Positions 10,510 through 20,343 are shown, numbered from the stretch's first letter. The stretch is DNA of 64,000 bases from Pararhizobium arenae (GCF_001931685.1 NZ_MOOY01000006.1:124001-188000), one strand, 5' to 3'. The notes: a model not told the origin generated them from the sequence alone. Program-made: numbers and translations.

Positions 10510-11286
10510 ATGTCAGAGAGCAACAAGGCCGCCGGCAGCATAGCGCTCGTGACCGGCGGCGGCACCGGCATCGGTCGCGCTATCAGTGCGGCCCTGCTGA
10601 GCGAGGGTTACACCGTGATCATCGCCGGCCGCCGTGCAGACGTCTTGCTAACGTCGGCTGACGAACTGGCTGGGGAGCATCCCGGCGCAACCGTGCGTGC
10701 TGTTGCCGCCGATATCGGCGATCCGCGTTCGGTCGAGGCTCTTTTCTCGACCATTGCTGCGGAGTTCGGCCGTCTCGACTTGCTTGTCAACAATGCCGGC
10801 ATGGGCCTGCCGGCCATCCCGATGGAAGACATCTCCTTCGAGGACTGGAATGCGATCGTCGCCGTAAACCTGACCGGCACCTTCCTCTGCACCCAGCAGG
10901 CCATGAAGATGATGAAGGCGCAGACGCCGCGGGGCGGCCGCATCATCAACAACGGCTCGATCTCGGCCTCGACGCCACGCCCGCTTTCCGCGCCCTATAC
11001 GGCGACCAAACACGCCGTATCCGGCCTCACCAAGTCCACAGCGCTCGATGGTCGCCCCTTCGACATCGCCTGCGGCCAGATCGATATCGGCAACGCCGCG
11101 ACCGACATGACCAGCCGCATGAGCAAGGGCGTGCTGCAGGCCAATGGTGAGGTGGCGACAGAACCCACGATCCCCGCCCATCTCGTCGCGGAAGCCGTCG
11201 TCTACATGGCCGGTCTGCCGCTGACGGCCAATGTGCTGTCCATGACCGTCATGGCGACGCAGATGCCCTATGTCGGGCGCGGGTAG
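10510..11286 (+). CDS. Short-chain dehydrogenase/reductase (classical SDR)
   Basis: This is a classical SDR oxidoreductase of 258 residues. The NAD(P)-binding motif TGGGTGIG lies at residues 15-22, NNAG follows strand four, and the catalytic Ser...Tyr-x-x-x-Lys set is seen as NGSISAS followed by YTATK. An Arg pair (AGRRAD) after strand two suggests NADP(H) preference. The substrate is unknown. It follows galM closely, so a role on a sugar or sugar lactone is plausible but unproven. Confidence 0.88.
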   Translation: MSESNKAAGSIALVTGGGTGIGRAISAALLSEGYTVIIAGRRADVLLTSADELAGEHPGATVRAVAADIGDPRSVEALFSTIAAEFGRLDLLVNNAGMGLPAIPMEDISFEDWNAIVAVNLTGTFLCTQQAMKMMKAQTPRGGRIINNGSISASTPRPLSAPYTATKHAVSGLTKSTALDGRPFDIACGQIDIGNAATDMTSRMSKGVLQANGEVATEPTIPAHLVAEAVVYMAGLPLTANVLSMTVMATQMPYVGRG

Positions 11287-11439
11287 TCTGCGCGCAGGAA
11301 ACGGGTGGCTGGCCGCAAGGCATGATGTAAATCGCATAGCGCGGCTCTACATCAGCGTAACTCATCAACCTTTGATTGAGCAACGTCGGTATTTGGCGCC
11401 GCTGTAAAGTCCGTTACTGCCATTTGGCAATAGTCTCGT

Positions 11440-12924
11440 TTAATCAGCCATCGATAAACGCCCGGCTTGCCTTACAAGCTTTGGATAGGAACGGACGAGG
11501 CTATATTGGAGGCGGCTTGAGGATATCGTTCCTCCGAAGCGCCTATGTAATTCATCCAACATGCGATCGTGTACCCAATCGCCTGACCTATTCTGTCTCA
11601 TCAAGCTTAGTAAATCAGTTTGCGCCAACGCCCATAAATTTATAGCGAGCGGCGGAATGGCCTTTTCAACTTTTTTCGAATTGAAAGAGTCGGCAAGGCG
11701 TTCGTGCGTGGTGATAGTCCATGTTGGGAGCGTGGGAATTTTCAGCGCCTCCGAAATATCCTCATTTTCGGAAATGCTTTCCTGATCGCGATAGAAAGCA
11801 TATATTAGCGGCAGCAATACAATCAACTCTATGCGCGCTTTACTCGACCATGCAGAAACAATTGTTTCAAGCGTCATGTACATTTGTTCAACCGACCGAA
11901 GGTCTGCGTCGGTCTGCGTGTAAAAGCGGCTCAAGAACTCGAGAAGCTCGATCTCATAAGGCGCGGAAACTTTACTCGCATCAATCGGATTGGCAGCATG
12001 AAGCGCGGTGACAAATTCTAGGATAGAGGGTTTCTCGAAAACAAAGCTACTATCGAAGAACCGTTTGAGATATTTCCTACTATCAAAATCGGCGCCGTAG
12101 ACGGCCCGGATCGCGTGCTGCAACTGCCCGCTATCAGTAGCTACGACAAAGACTAGGTGTGGGGTATCGAATAGATGCTTGATGCGCTCCAGCATAGCGA
12201 TAGCATATGGCGGACGACATCTATCAAGCTCGTCAACAAGAATGAAGAACGGTCGAGCTTTGCCGTCGGCAGCCTCCATTTCTAAAACAAATTTAGACAG
12301 GTTTCCCTTGAAGCTTCGAATGGTCTCTTTGTAGGAGAGAAAGTCGGATACGGAGCGCTCTGCCTGCTCGTTGAGTGTCCTTTCAATTGCCAAAGACGCT
12401 TCATCAGTTAAGCTCGATCCTACCTTCTCCAGAGATTCTCTCTCACTGACTGCAGCATATCCACTTGTGATCGCGCCTTCGATTGCAGTCGTGACGGTGG
12501 AGGTCAACAAAAGCGACATACCACGCAGTGCGAGGCCTTTGGCGACCAAACCGACCACCTTCCCGCCTGTGGCCTTGGTCACGTCCCAAGCTTTTGCCGC
12601 AGCTGACCTTGGCTTTAAATGTGAGGCAACCTCGCTATCAATGCCAGCCATAACGGCCACGAGCGGATCGTCGGCGAAGTCGTCCTGCCAAGCGTTCACA
12701 TAGACAGCCAAGTGGCCCGCCGCTATCAACTGTCGTCGCAAGCGATCAAGGAAAAAGGTCTTCCCTCTGCCCCATCCTGCATCCAGGTTCAATACGTAGG
12801 ATTTGGCAGAGTTCGCTTCTGTCAACTCATCGGACTTGTTTCGAAGGAAGGTCGCCAAGAACTCAGCGTCGTCCCGGCGCGACAGTTTGTCGTCAGCCCA
12901 AATGTCTTTCAGACTCTCGCCCAT
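11440..12924 (-). CDS. KAP-family P-loop NTPase
   Basis: This is a 494-residue STAND-related KAP NTPase. Walker A is the KAP-type GWGRGKTFF at about residues 50-58, Walker B FFILVDELDRC is at 226-236, a sensor-like FVVATD at 259-264 and the family segment RKYLKRFFD at 283-291. A hydrophobic stretch at roughly 121-160, between Walker A and B, looks like the one or two membrane helices that KAP proteins insert there. KAP NTPases include the phage-exclusion protein PifA, so membrane-linked defence is a possible role, but none can be read off directly. The gene stands alone and is clearly AT-richer, with different codon use, than its neighbours, and lies next to a tRNA gene. All three points suggest horizontal acquisition. 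Confidence 0.85.
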   Translation of the reverse strand: MGESLKDIWADDKLSRRDDAEFLATFLRNKSDELTEANSAKSYVLNLDAGWGRGKTFFLDRLRRQLIAAGHLAVYVNAWQDDFADDPLVAVMAGIDSEVASHLKPRSAAAKAWDVTKATGGKVVGLVAKGLALRGMSLLLTSTVTTAIEGAITSGYAAVSERESLEKVGSSLTDEASLAIERTLNEQAERSVSDFLSYKETIRSFKGNLSKFVLEMEAADGKARPFFILVDELDRCRPPYAIAMLERIKHLFDTPHLVFVVATDSGQLQHAIRAVYGADFDSRKYLKRFFDSSFVFEKPSILEFVTALHAANPIDASKVSAPYEIELLEFLSRFYTQTDADLRSVEQMYMTLETIVSAWSSKARIELIVLLPLIYAFYRDQESISENEDISEALKIPTLPTWTITTHERLADSFNSKKVEKAIPPLAINLWALAQTDLLSLMRQNRSGDWVHDRMLDELHRRFGGTISSSRLQYSLVRSYPKLVRQAGRLSMAD

Positions 12925-13079
12925 AAAGTCCTCATCAAATCGAAAGGGCCAGAATACCGAACTGGATCAGGGGGTAAATCGCAAAGACAGACCTTTGACA
13001 ACTAGATTCTACAATGCTGCTCGCACTAGATGGACATATCGATAACGCCCAATGATCTACGCTGTACTTGTTGGAAGAA

Positions 13080-13154
13080 TGGAGCGGGTGAGGCGATTCG
13101 AACGCCCGACCCCAACCTTGGCAAGGTTGTGCTCTACCCCTGAGCTACACCCGC
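13080..13154 (-). tRNA. tRNA-Gly (anticodon GCC)
   Basis: The minus strand folds as a complete 75-base tRNA with encoded CCA: acceptor GCGGGTG/CACCCGC, D arm GCTC/GAGC, anticodon arm CAACC-TTGCCAA-GGTTG giving anticodon GCC, and T loop TTCGAAT. Discriminator base T and CCA end the gene at 13080. It flanks the low-GC KAP gene region. Confidence 0.97.
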
Positions 13155-13215
13155 TCATCATCGACGGCCTGGGGTAGTTGGTGGCCGAAGGTCGCTGCGT
13201 TGCGGCGACGGGCGC

Positions 13216-13244
13216 TATATCGCCCATGACCTTTTCAAATGCAA
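13216..13244 (-). promoter_or_regulatory. Putative promoter of tRNA-Gly
   Basis: On the minus strand TTGCAT (13244-13239) and GATATA (13221-13216) are 17 bases apart, placing a start about 55 bases before the mature tRNA 5' end. The match is moderate. Confidence 0.35.
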
Positions 13245-13397
13245 CAGGAAAAACGACGGTGATGGAAAATTTTTTGGAAGATCGGTCCAAGCTCCTGAAA
13301 ACAAGGCTTTCTTTCGTTCATCGATCCGACAAGATTGCGCCATCGGTGCCTTTGGCGTAAGCACTGGGCGCATTTCCAGACGATGAGGACGCCGCCC

Positions 13398-13907
13398 ATG
13401 AGCGATATAAAGCCGAAGACCGCCGACGAGCTGTTTGCCTTTCTCGACAGCCTCGGTATCGCCCATAAGACCAAGCGGCATGAGCCGGTTTTCACCGTTG
13501 CCGAATCCGTTGCGCTGCGCGACGAAATTCCGGGCGGCCACACCAAGAACCTCTTCGTGAAGGACAAGAAAGACAACTTCTTCCTGCTGACCGTCGAGGA
13601 AAACGCGACGGTCGACCTGAAGACGGTGCACCAGATCATCGGTGCGGCAAGCAAGGTTTCCTTCGGAAAACCGGAAAAGCTGATGGAATATCTGGGCGTC
13701 ATTCCGGGCGCCGTAACCGCCTTCGGCGTCATCAACGATACCAACAAGAATGTCACGATCATCCTCGACGAAGGCCTGATGAAGGACGAGATCATCAATT
13801 GCCATCCGCTGACCAACGATGCGACGACATCCATTGCATCCAAGGATCTGCTGCGCTTTATCGAAGCAACCGGTCACGAGCCGCTTGTCTTGAAAGTGAC
13901 GGCCTGA
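13398..13907 (+). CDS. YbaK/ProX-type aminoacyl-tRNA deacylase (PrdX family)
   Basis: This is a stand-alone editing-domain protein of 169 residues. The family (ProX/PrdX, related to the INS domain of prolyl-tRNA synthetase) hydrolyses misacylated tRNA such as Ala-tRNA-Pro. The motif HTKNLFVKDKK carries the conserved lysine of the active site, and GVIPGAVTAFGV and the NCHPLTNDATTSI segment match the substrate pocket. The ATG at 13398 (MSDIKPK...) is chosen over a longer reading from 13335 because it fits the family N-terminus and has GAGGA upstream. It is followed 57 bases later by a thioredoxin-fold gene. Confidence 0.9.
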   Translation: MSDIKPKTADELFAFLDSLGIAHKTKRHEPVFTVAESVALRDEIPGGHTKNLFVKDKKDNFFLLTVEENATVDLKTVHQIIGAASKVSFGKPEKLMEYLGVIPGAVTAFGVINDTNKNVTIILDEGLMKDEIINCHPLTNDATTSIASKDLLRFIEATGHEPLVLKVTA

Positions 13908-13964
13908 CATACGATCTTTGCGGCAGAAAACAGTCATTCGGACCAAGGTCCGTGAGGAGCAGAC

Positions 13965-14942
13965 ATGAGCGGCAGCAACCCCTATCAAGGATCGTTCGGC
14001 ACACAGATGACGGGCCAGGTGAGCTACGGCGCAAGCCCCGCCCCCGCAGCCGCCGCGCCCACCGGCGACCTCATCAAGGACACGACCACTGCCGGCTTCA
14101 CCCGCGACGTTCTGGAAGCGTCGCGCCAGCAGCCTGTTCTGGTTGATTTCTGGGCGCCCTGGTGCGGCCCCTGCAAGCAACTGACCCCGATCATCGAGAA
14201 GGTCGTGACCGAAGCTGCCGGCCGCGTCAAACTCGTCAAGATGAACATCGACGACCATCCCTCGATCGCCGGCCAGCTCGGCATCCAGTCGATACCGGCG
14301 GTGATCGCCTTTTCCGGCGGTCGCCCGGTCGATGGTTTCATGGGCGCTGTTCCCGAAAGCCAGATCCGGGAATTCATCGATAAAGTTGCCGGGCCCGCCA
14401 TCGATGACCGTCAGGTCGAGATCGACGGTGCGCTTGCCGAGGCAAAGGCACTGTTCGAGAGCGACGATATCGAAAATGCAGGCGGCCTCTATTCGGCCGT
14501 GCTTCACGCCGATCCTGAAAATGCGGCGGCGGTTGCCGGTCTGGCCAACTGCCTGATCGCGCTCGGCCAGGTGGCGGAAGCCCGCCAGGTTCTCTCCGAC
14601 CTGCCGGAAGCCATGGCCGCGGACGCGGCCGTCACCGCCGTCGCCAAGAAGCTGGACCAGATCGAGGAAGCCCGCAAGCTCGGCGATCCGCAGGCGCTGG
14701 AGCAGGCGCTTGCCGCCAATCCGGACGATCACGAAGCCCGGATGAAGCTCGCCAAGATCCGCAATGTCGAAGGCGACCGCACGGCTGCCGCCGATCATCT
14801 GCTCATGATCATGAAGCGTGACCGGGCTTTCGACGACGACGGCGCGCGGCGCGAACTCTTGAAATTCTTTGAGGTGTGGGGCGCGACGGACCCGGCGACG
14901 CTCGCGGCACGCCGCAAGCTATCCTCCATCCTGTTTTCCTGA
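13965..14942 (+). CDS. Thioredoxin-TPR protein (YbbN/CnoX-like)
   Basis: The 325-residue protein joins an N-terminal thioredoxin domain to C-terminal tetratricopeptide-like repeats, the architecture of YbbN/CnoX co-chaperones that pass oxidatively damaged clients to GroEL or DnaK. The active site here is intact, WCGPC with cysteines at 67 and 70, followed by the cis-proline segment IQSIPAVIAF. E. coli CnoX lacks the CGPC pair, so this version probably keeps redox activity, as in Caulobacter-type CnoX. The first 30 residues are a Gly/Ser/Ala/Pro-rich extension. Repeats begin near residue 145 (DDIENAGGLYSAVLH). It is a cytoplasmic protein with no signal peptide. Confidence 0.9.
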   Translation: MSGSNPYQGSFGTQMTGQVSYGASPAPAAAAPTGDLIKDTTTAGFTRDVLEASRQQPVLVDFWAPWCGPCKQLTPIIEKVVTEAAGRVKLVKMNIDDHPSIAGQLGIQSIPAVIAFSGGRPVDGFMGAVPESQIREFIDKVAGPAIDDRQVEIDGALAEAKALFESDDIENAGGLYSAVLHADPENAAAVAGLANCLIALGQVAEARQVLSDLPEAMAADAAVTAVAKKLDQIEEARKLGDPQALEQALAANPDDHEARMKLAKIRNVEGDRTAAADHLLMIMKRDRAFDDDGARRELLKFFEVWGATDPATLAARRKLSSILFS

Positions 14943-15104
14943 TTGTCAGCGATGCGCAGCATATAGCTGCAGCTTCCGCTTCGCTCCCTTGAGTTTTCAA
15001 GTCGGCGCACCATCTCTGTTTCTCAGGCTGGCTTTCTGTTCGCAGAACCGGCCCTTGAGGAGCCGCACGGTCGGCCCGGCCGAACGAGCCACGGGAAAAT
15101 TCTG

Positions 15105-15785
15105 ATGCAAGTGGGAAATGCACGATATCTGAAATCGCAGGATTTGCCGGAGACGCTGCCGGTGTTTCCACTGACCGGCGTCTTGCTTCTTCCCGGGGCG
15201 CAACTGCCGCTCAATATCTTCGAACCGCGTTATCTCGCCATGTTCGACGATGCCCTTGCCGGAAACCGCCTGATCGGCATGGTGCAGCCCGCCTTCACCG
15301 AAGACGCGCACGAGACCGCAAGCAAACCGCATCAGCCGCTTTGCAATGTCGGTTGCGTCGGGCGCATCACGTCTTTTGCGGAAATGGAAGACGGCCGCTA
15401 TCTGGTCTCGCTGACCGGCATCTGCCGTTTCCGGCTGCTCAGCGAAGGCGGCATGGTCAAAGGATACCGCACGTTCAAGACAGCGCCCTTCGTAGCCGAC
15501 CTCACTGCACCCGATGACGATGCCCGGGTCGATCGCGAGGCGCTCCTTGCGGCCTTCAAGGCCTATCTCGAGGCCAACAAGCTGGAGGCGGACTGGGAAA
15601 GCGTCGAGCGCGCCAGCAACCGCACGCTCGTCAATTCGCTTGCGATGATGTCGCCATACGGTCCGGCGGAAAAACAGGCACTGCTGGAGGCGCCGGATCT
15701 AAAATCGCGCGCCGAAACCTTGATCGCCATCACCGAAATCGTGCTCGCCCGCACTTTCGGCGATATCGAAACGATGCTGCAATAG
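15105..15785 (+). CDS. LON N-terminal (PUA-like) substrate-binding domain protein
   Basis: The 226-residue product consists of the N-terminal domain of Lon protease without the AAA or protease parts. It opens with [26 protein letters not shown], the typical first strands of that domain (given in shortened form: LPVFPLTG...LNIFEPRY). Stand-alone LON-domain proteins are common in alphaproteobacteria and are thought to bind peptides or unfolded protein; the true role is unknown. It sits between the thioredoxin-TPR gene and a Trm112-like gene, seven bases before the latter, a grouping that suggests protein quality control or translation factors. Confidence 0.88.
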   Translation: MQVGNARYLKSQDLPETLPVFPLTGVLLLPGAQLPLNIFEPRYLAMFDDALAGNRLIGMVQPAFTEDAHETASKPHQPLCNVGCVGRITSFAEMEDGRYLVSLTGICRFRLLSEGGMVKGYRTFKTAPFVADLTAPDDDARVDREALLAAFKAYLEANKLEADWESVERASNRTLVNSLAMMSPYGPAEKQALLEAPDLKSRAETLIAITEIVLARTFGDIETMLQ

Positions 15786-15792
15786 GCCGGAC

Positions 15793-15981
15793 ATGGAAGA
15801 CAGAACCAGCCGGGTCGATCCCAAACTGCTCGAACTGCTCGTTTGCCCGCTGACCAAGGGCCGGCTCAGCTATCATGCCGATGCCGGTGAACTGGTTTCG
15901 GAGAAGGCAAGGCTCGCCTATCCCATCCGCGATGGCATCCCGATCATGCTGATTTCCGAGGCCCGCAAGATCGAAGACTGA
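15793..15981 (+). CDS. Trm112-family small protein
   Basis: This 62-residue protein matches the bacterial Trm112/YcaR family: [14 protein letters not shown] at the start and [18 protein letters not shown] near the end. Eukaryotic Trm112 activates several methyltransferases, and the bacterial role is less clear. Only one cysteine (in LLVCPLTKG) is present, so the four-cysteine zinc site of the canonical family is missing. The gene ends four bases before the end of the opposite-strand hydroxylase gene. Confidence 0.9.
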   Translation: MEDRTSRVDPKLLELLVCPLTKGRLSYHADAGELVSEKARLAYPIRDGIPIMLISEARKIED

Positions 15982-15985
15982 CCCA

Positions 15986-17209
15986 TCAGATAGCGCGGCC
16001 ACCGAGAAGCTTGGGGTCACGCTCATTGGCCAGCCCTTCCGCCTGCTTGATGAAGAAGGATTTGAGGGTCGGCAGCCTGTCAACCAGACCAAGGCCGAAA
16101 TCCCTCAGCGCGCGAACAGGCGTGATGTCGTTCGAGAACAGCCTGTTGAGCACATCCGTCGTCACCCCCATACGGAACGTGTCAAAACGCCGCCAGGTCT
16201 GGTAGCGCTCCAGCACGGCAAGCGAACCGATATCGAGACCGAGGCGATCGGCATCGACAATGGTCTCGGCAAGAGCGGCGACGTCCTTGAAACCAAGATT
16301 GAGACCTTGGCCCGAGATCGGGTGAATACCATGGGCGGCATCACCGGCCAGCGCGAAACGCGGCGCGATGAACTCTCGCGCCAGCGTCAGGCCGAGCGGA
16401 AAGGCGCGACGGCCGCCGACAACCTTGAGCGTGCCGAGTTTATGGCCGAAACGACGCTCCAACTCCTCTTCGAAAACCAGATCATCGCCGCGGACGAGTT
16501 TTTCAGCGTCCGCCGTCCGCTCGGTCCAGACCAGCGAGGAGCGATTGTTGCGCAAAGGCAGGGTCGCGAAGGGGCCGGCGGGCAGAAAATGCTCTTCCGC
16601 TGTGCCGTTATGAGGGCGCTCGTGCTCGACTGTCGTGACGATGCCGGACTGGCCGTAGTCGAACTCGACCGTCTTGATGCCGGCGGCAGCCCGCAGTTTC
16701 GATTTTACCCCGTCACAGGCGACAAGCAGACGCGCTTCGATTTCCCCGCCCGCAGCAAGCGCGACCGCGACCGCGTGATCGTCGCTCTTGAAGCCGGTGA
16801 CCGGCGTGGAGTGGCGGATATCGACGCGAAGTTTTTCGGCGGCATTGCGCAACGCGCCGACCATCACGACATTGGGGACCATATGGGCAAAGGGCCGGCC
16901 GCTTTCCTCCGCCTCGCCTGCGCCCTCAAAGGTCAGGAAAACCGGGCGCACGGGATCCGCCGTTTTTGAATCAGTGATGACCATCCGGCGGATCGGCTCG
17001 GCTTCGGGTTCGATTTCTGACCAGACACCCAGGGCTTCCAGCATATGGGACGCGGCAGAGGCGATCGCCGAGGCGCGCTCGTCCTTTTTCCAGACGCCTT
17101 CCGGCGCGCCATCGACCAAGGTCACGGCAAGGTGCGGAGCCGCCGACTTGATCGCGACCGCCAGGGAAAGACCGACATAGCCGCCACCCGCAATGAGCAC
17201 ATCGATCAT
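15986..17209 (-). CDS. ubiH: UbiH/COQ6-family FAD-dependent hydroxylase (ubiquinone biosynthesis)
   Basis: This flavoprotein monooxygenase of 407 residues is of the type that hydroxylates the aromatic ring during ubiquinone synthesis. The FAD/NAD dinucleotide motif AGGGYVGLSLA is at the N-terminus, a DG motif appears in LLVACDGVKSKLR, and the second FAD motif FALAGDAAHGIHPISGQGLNLG is in the C-terminal half. I chose the ATG at 17209 because GGAG lies seven bases upstream, whereas the longer reading from 17236 would run through that site. The exact ring position (UbiH, UbiF, UbiI or UbiL activity) cannot be decided from sequence alone. Confidence 0.88.
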   Translation of the reverse strand: MIDVLIAGGGYVGLSLAVAIKSAAPHLAVTLVDGAPEGVWKKDERASAIASAASHMLEALGVWSEIEPEAEPIRRMVITDSKTADPVRPVFLTFEGAGEAEESGRPFAHMVPNVVMVGALRNAAEKLRVDIRHSTPVTGFKSDDHAVAVALAAGGEIEARLLVACDGVKSKLRAAAGIKTVEFDYGQSGIVTTVEHERPHNGTAEEHFLPAGPFATLPLRNNRSSLVWTERTADAEKLVRGDDLVFEEELERRFGHKLGTLKVVGGRRAFPLGLTLAREFIAPRFALAGDAAHGIHPISGQGLNLGFKDVAALAETIVDADRLGLDIGSLAVLERYQTWRRFDTFRMGVTTDVLNRLFSNDITPVRALRDFGLGLVDRLPTLKSFFIKQAEGLANERDPKLLGGRAI

Positions 17210-17389
17210 TTGCCAACTCCCGTCACTCTTGAGCATTTGTTTGACCCTATATAGAGCATTGATCTGCCTGTTCCTACCGCTCCAAGCCGGCTCTCCGCGT
17301 TTTGCAGGGCGAGAGCGCGTTTAGGTCGCAGGCAACGGACAGGCAGCGTCCTCCCTATAGGAGCGCCCCGCGACGCATGGAGAAAGACG

Positions 17390-18274
17390 ATGACGGAAAC
17401 CGCCGACACGATCGCCCCGATGGATGTGCTGCTGCGCACCCTCGACCTGGAAAAGCTGGAAGAGAACCTGTTTCGCGGGCTCTCGCCGCAGGTCGGCTGG
17501 CAGCGCGTTTTCGGGGGGCAGGTGATCGGCCAGGCCCTTGTGGCAGCTCAGCGCACCGTCGATGAGGGACGCTACGTGCATTCGCTGCACGCGTATTTCA
17601 TGCGGCCGGGTGATCCATCGGTGCCGATCATTTACGAGGTGGATCGCATCCGCGACGGCTCAAGCTTCGCCACCCGCAACGTGATCGCCATCCAGCATGG
17701 CAAGGCGATCTTCTCCATGTCGGCTTCGTTCCAGTATGACGAGGATGGCTTCGAGCATCAGATACCGCTTCCGAAAGTGAAGATGCCGGAGGAGTTGCTG
17801 GGCGAAAACGAGATCAAGGAGAAGTTTCTCGCCAATGCGCCGGAGGCGATCCGGCGCTACTGGGAGCGGCCCCGGCCGATCGAAATTCGCCCGGTTTCGC
17901 TGACCCACTATTTTTCCCGCGACAAGCTCGATCCTTCCCAGAACGTCTGGGTGAAAGCTGTGGGAACGGTCCCGAACGAGCGCCACATCCAGGCGGCGGT
18001 CCTGGCCTACCTTTCGGACATGACGCTGCTCGACACTGCGCTTTATGCGCACGGTACATCCGTCTTCGATCGCAACCTGCAGGTGGCGAGCCTCGACCAC
18101 TCCATGTGGTTCCATCGCCCCTGTCGCATGGATGACTGGCTGCTCTACACGCAGGACAGCCCAAGCGCATCAGGTGCCCGCGGCATGACCCGCGGCAGCC
18201 TTTTTGACCGTTCAGGCGCACTGATTGCCTCGGTTGCCCAGGAAGGGTTGATCCGCAAAAAGGCAACTGAGTAA
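17390..18274 (+). CDS. tesB: Acyl-CoA thioesterase II
   Basis: This cytoplasmic enzyme hydrolyses medium- to long-chain acyl-CoA. The 294 residues form the double hotdog fold of TesB: the first half contains GGQVIGQALVAAQRTV and SLHAYFMRPGDP, and the second half the catalytic region FDRNLQVASLDHSMWFHR, in which the Asp is part of the D-T/S-Q triad. Length is close to E. coli TesB (286). The ATG at 17390 has a GGAGAAAGACG leader. It is divergent from the ubiH-like gene and is closed by a strong hairpin before the glnK promoter. Confidence 0.93.
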   Translation: MTETADTIAPMDVLLRTLDLEKLEENLFRGLSPQVGWQRVFGGQVIGQALVAAQRTVDEGRYVHSLHAYFMRPGDPSVPIIYEVDRIRDGSSFATRNVIAIQHGKAIFSMSASFQYDEDGFEHQIPLPKVKMPEELLGENEIKEKFLANAPEAIRRYWERPRPIEIRPVSLTHYFSRDKLDPSQNVWVKAVGTVPNERHIQAAVLAYLSDMTLLDTALYAHGTSVFDRNLQVASLDHSMWFHRPCRMDDWLLYTQDSPSASGARGMTRGSLFDRSGALIASVAQEGLIRKKATE

Positions 18275-18278
18275 TTTG

Positions 18279-18308
18279 TGAGCAAAATTTATTTTTTGCT
18301 CATTTTTT
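18279..18308 (+). terminator. Intrinsic terminator after tesB
   Basis: A perfect 9-bp stem TGAGCAAAA / TTTTGCTCA with a 6-base loop begins five bases after the tesB stop and ends in six T. Confidence 0.85.
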
Positions 18309-18407
18309 AGACAGTAAAATTGACGATTTTTTTACCTTCCGCCAGCCGAAGCTGACGGAATGTGACTTTTTCATGTCTTTTCATAGAGTTACCTGGCCCA
18401 TCCGAAT

Positions 18408-18424
18408 CTGGCACGCGCCTTGAA
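18408..18424 (+). promoter_or_regulatory. Sigma54 (RpoN) promoter of glnK-amtB
   Basis: CTGGCACGCGCCTTGAA matches the -24/-12 consensus (TGGCAC-N5-TTGC), with the GG and the -12 G exactly spaced. Only the usual C of TTGC is replaced by A. This agrees with nitrogen (NtrC/RpoN) control of glnK-amtB in the family. No clear NtrC palindrome was found upstream by eye. Confidence 0.7.
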
Positions 18425-18493
18425 TATAAAAAGCGCTGCCGTTGGGGGAACTCAGTTCAACGGCGAGGAGAGACGGCACCGCGCCGCTGATGA

Positions 18494-18850
<357 letters not shown>

Positions 18851-18877
18851 TCCACGGCCGTTAGGGAGCTCTATTCT

Positions 18878-20311
18878 ATGTCAGACTTCAAACTTTCCAC
18901 CTCGCTTGGACGCATCGGCGCCATGGCAGCTGCGCTGCTGGCCCCCGTCGTCGCCTTCGCGCAGGAAGCAGCGCCCGCAGCGGCGGAAGCCGCAGCCGCA
19001 GCCGCCCCCGCGATGACGGTCGACAAGGGCGACACCACCTGGATGCTTCTTTCCAGCGCTCTCGTTCTGCTCATGACCGTTCCCGGCCTCGCGCTGTTCT
19101 ACGGCGGCCTGGTCCGCGCCAAGAACATGCTCTCCGTGCTGATGCAGGTCATGATGATTGCGGCCGTCGCAATGATCATCTGGGTCACCTACGGCTATTC
19201 GCTGGCCTTCACAGATGGCGGCTCGCTCAACAGCTTCATCGGCGGCTTTTCCAAGCTGTTCCTCGCCGGCGTCGATACCACGACGCTCGCGGAAAGCTTC
19301 TCGAAGGGCGTTGCCATTCCGGAACTGACCTTCGTCGTTTTCCAGATGACCTTTGCCGCCATCACGCCCGGCCTGATCATCGGCGCGTTCGCCGAGCGCA
19401 TCAAGTTCTCGGCCGTGATCCTCTTCACGATCCTGTGGCTGACCTTCATCTACTTCCCGATGGCCCACATGGTCTGGTTCTGGGGTGGCCCGAGCGCCTA
19501 TGACGGCCCGACCGGCCTCATCTTCGGCTTTGGCGCGATCGACTTTGCCGGTGGTACCGTGGTTCACATCAACGCCGGTATCGCAGGTCTCGTCGGTGCC
19601 ATCATGGTTGGCAAGCGTACCGGTTTCGGCAAGGACATGATGGCGCCACACTCGATGACGCTTACCATGGTCGGCGCCTCCCTTCTGTGGGTCGGCTGGT
19701 TCGGCTTCAACGCCGGCTCCAACCTCGAGTCGAACGCCTACGCTGCGCTCGCAATGATCAACACCTTCGTTGCAACCGCTGCTGCCATCGTTTCCTGGTC
19801 GATCGTCGAAACTTTTGCCCGCGGCAAGGCTTCAATGCTGGGTGCTGCTTCGGGTGCCGTCGCCGGCCTCGTCGTGATCACGCCTGCTGCCGGCTTCGTC
19901 GGCCCGATGGGCGCCATCGTGATGGGTCTCATCGTCTCGCCGGTCTGCTACCTCTTCGTGACCACGGTCAAGAACAAGTTCGGCTATGACGATACAGCTG
20001 ACGTCTTCGGCGTTCATGGTATCGGCGGTATCGTCGGCGCGCTTCTGACCGGCGTGTTCGTCAACCCGGCCCTCGGCGGCGCCGGCATTGTCGATTACTC
20101 CACGGCCGACTTCGCAGCAGGCTATGCCGGTACGGCAACGCAGGTCTGGGCACAGGCCAAGGGCGTTATCGTTACCGTCCTGTGGTCCGGCATCGGCTCG
20201 GCGATCATCTACAAGATCGTCGATATCATCGTCGGCCTGCGCGTTTCCGTCGAAGCCGAGCGCGAAGGTCTCGACCTCTCGTCTCACGGCGAAGCCGCTT
20301 ACCACTCTTAA
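18878..20311 (+). CDS. amtB: Ammonium transporter AmtB
   Basis: This is an inner-membrane ammonium channel of 477 residues. It begins with a cleavable leader (cleavage near AFAQ, about residue 28) followed by an alanine-rich linker, then eleven hydrophobic helices. The conserved [14 protein letters not shown] segment carries the ammonium-site Asp and the first pore His, and [16 protein letters not shown] the second pore His. PII (GlnK) from the gene upstream is its regulator by direct binding at the cytoplasmic face. The leader and Ala-rich stretch make it longer than E. coli AmtB (428), as is usual in this class. Confidence 0.96.
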   Translation: MSDFKLSTSLGRIGAMAAALLAPVVAFAQEAAPAAAEAAAAAAPAMTVDKGDTTWMLLSSALVLLMTVPGLALFYGGLVRAKNMLSVLMQVMMIAAVAMIIWVTYGYSLAFTDGGSLNSFIGGFSKLFLAGVDTTTLAESFSKGVAIPELTFVVFQMTFAAITPGLIIGAFAERIKFSAVILFTILWLTFIYFPMAHMVWFWGGPSAYDGPTGLIFGFGAIDFAGGTVVHINAGIAGLVGAIMVGKRTGFGKDMMAPHSMTLTMVGASLLWVGWFGFNAGSNLESNAYAALAMINTFVATAAAIVSWSIVETFARGKASMLGAASGAVAGLVVITPAAGFVGPMGAIVMGLIVSPVCYLFVTTVKNKFGYDDTADVFGVHGIGGIVGALLTGVFVNPALGGAGIVDYSTADFAAGYAGTATQVWAQAKGVIVTVLWSGIGSAIIYKIVDIIVGLRVSVEAEREGLDLSSHGEAAYHS

Positions 20312-20321
20312 GAAATTCGGA

Positions 20322-20343
20322 AAGGCCGGACGAACCCGGCCTT
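20322..20343 (+). terminator. First of three hairpins after amtB
   Basis: AAGGCCGG / CCGGCCTT, an 8-bp perfect stem with a 6-base loop, starts 11 bases after the amtB stop. No long T-run follows (CCGTCTCC). Confidence 0.5.

Noticed and set aside
11287-13154. tRNA-Gly as the attachment site of an integrated element
   Set aside because: I looked for a direct repeat of the tRNA 3' end (GTTCGAATCGCCTCACCC) near 11287-11440 and found none, and there is no integrase gene. The tRNA is intact and the low-GC segment ends before it.
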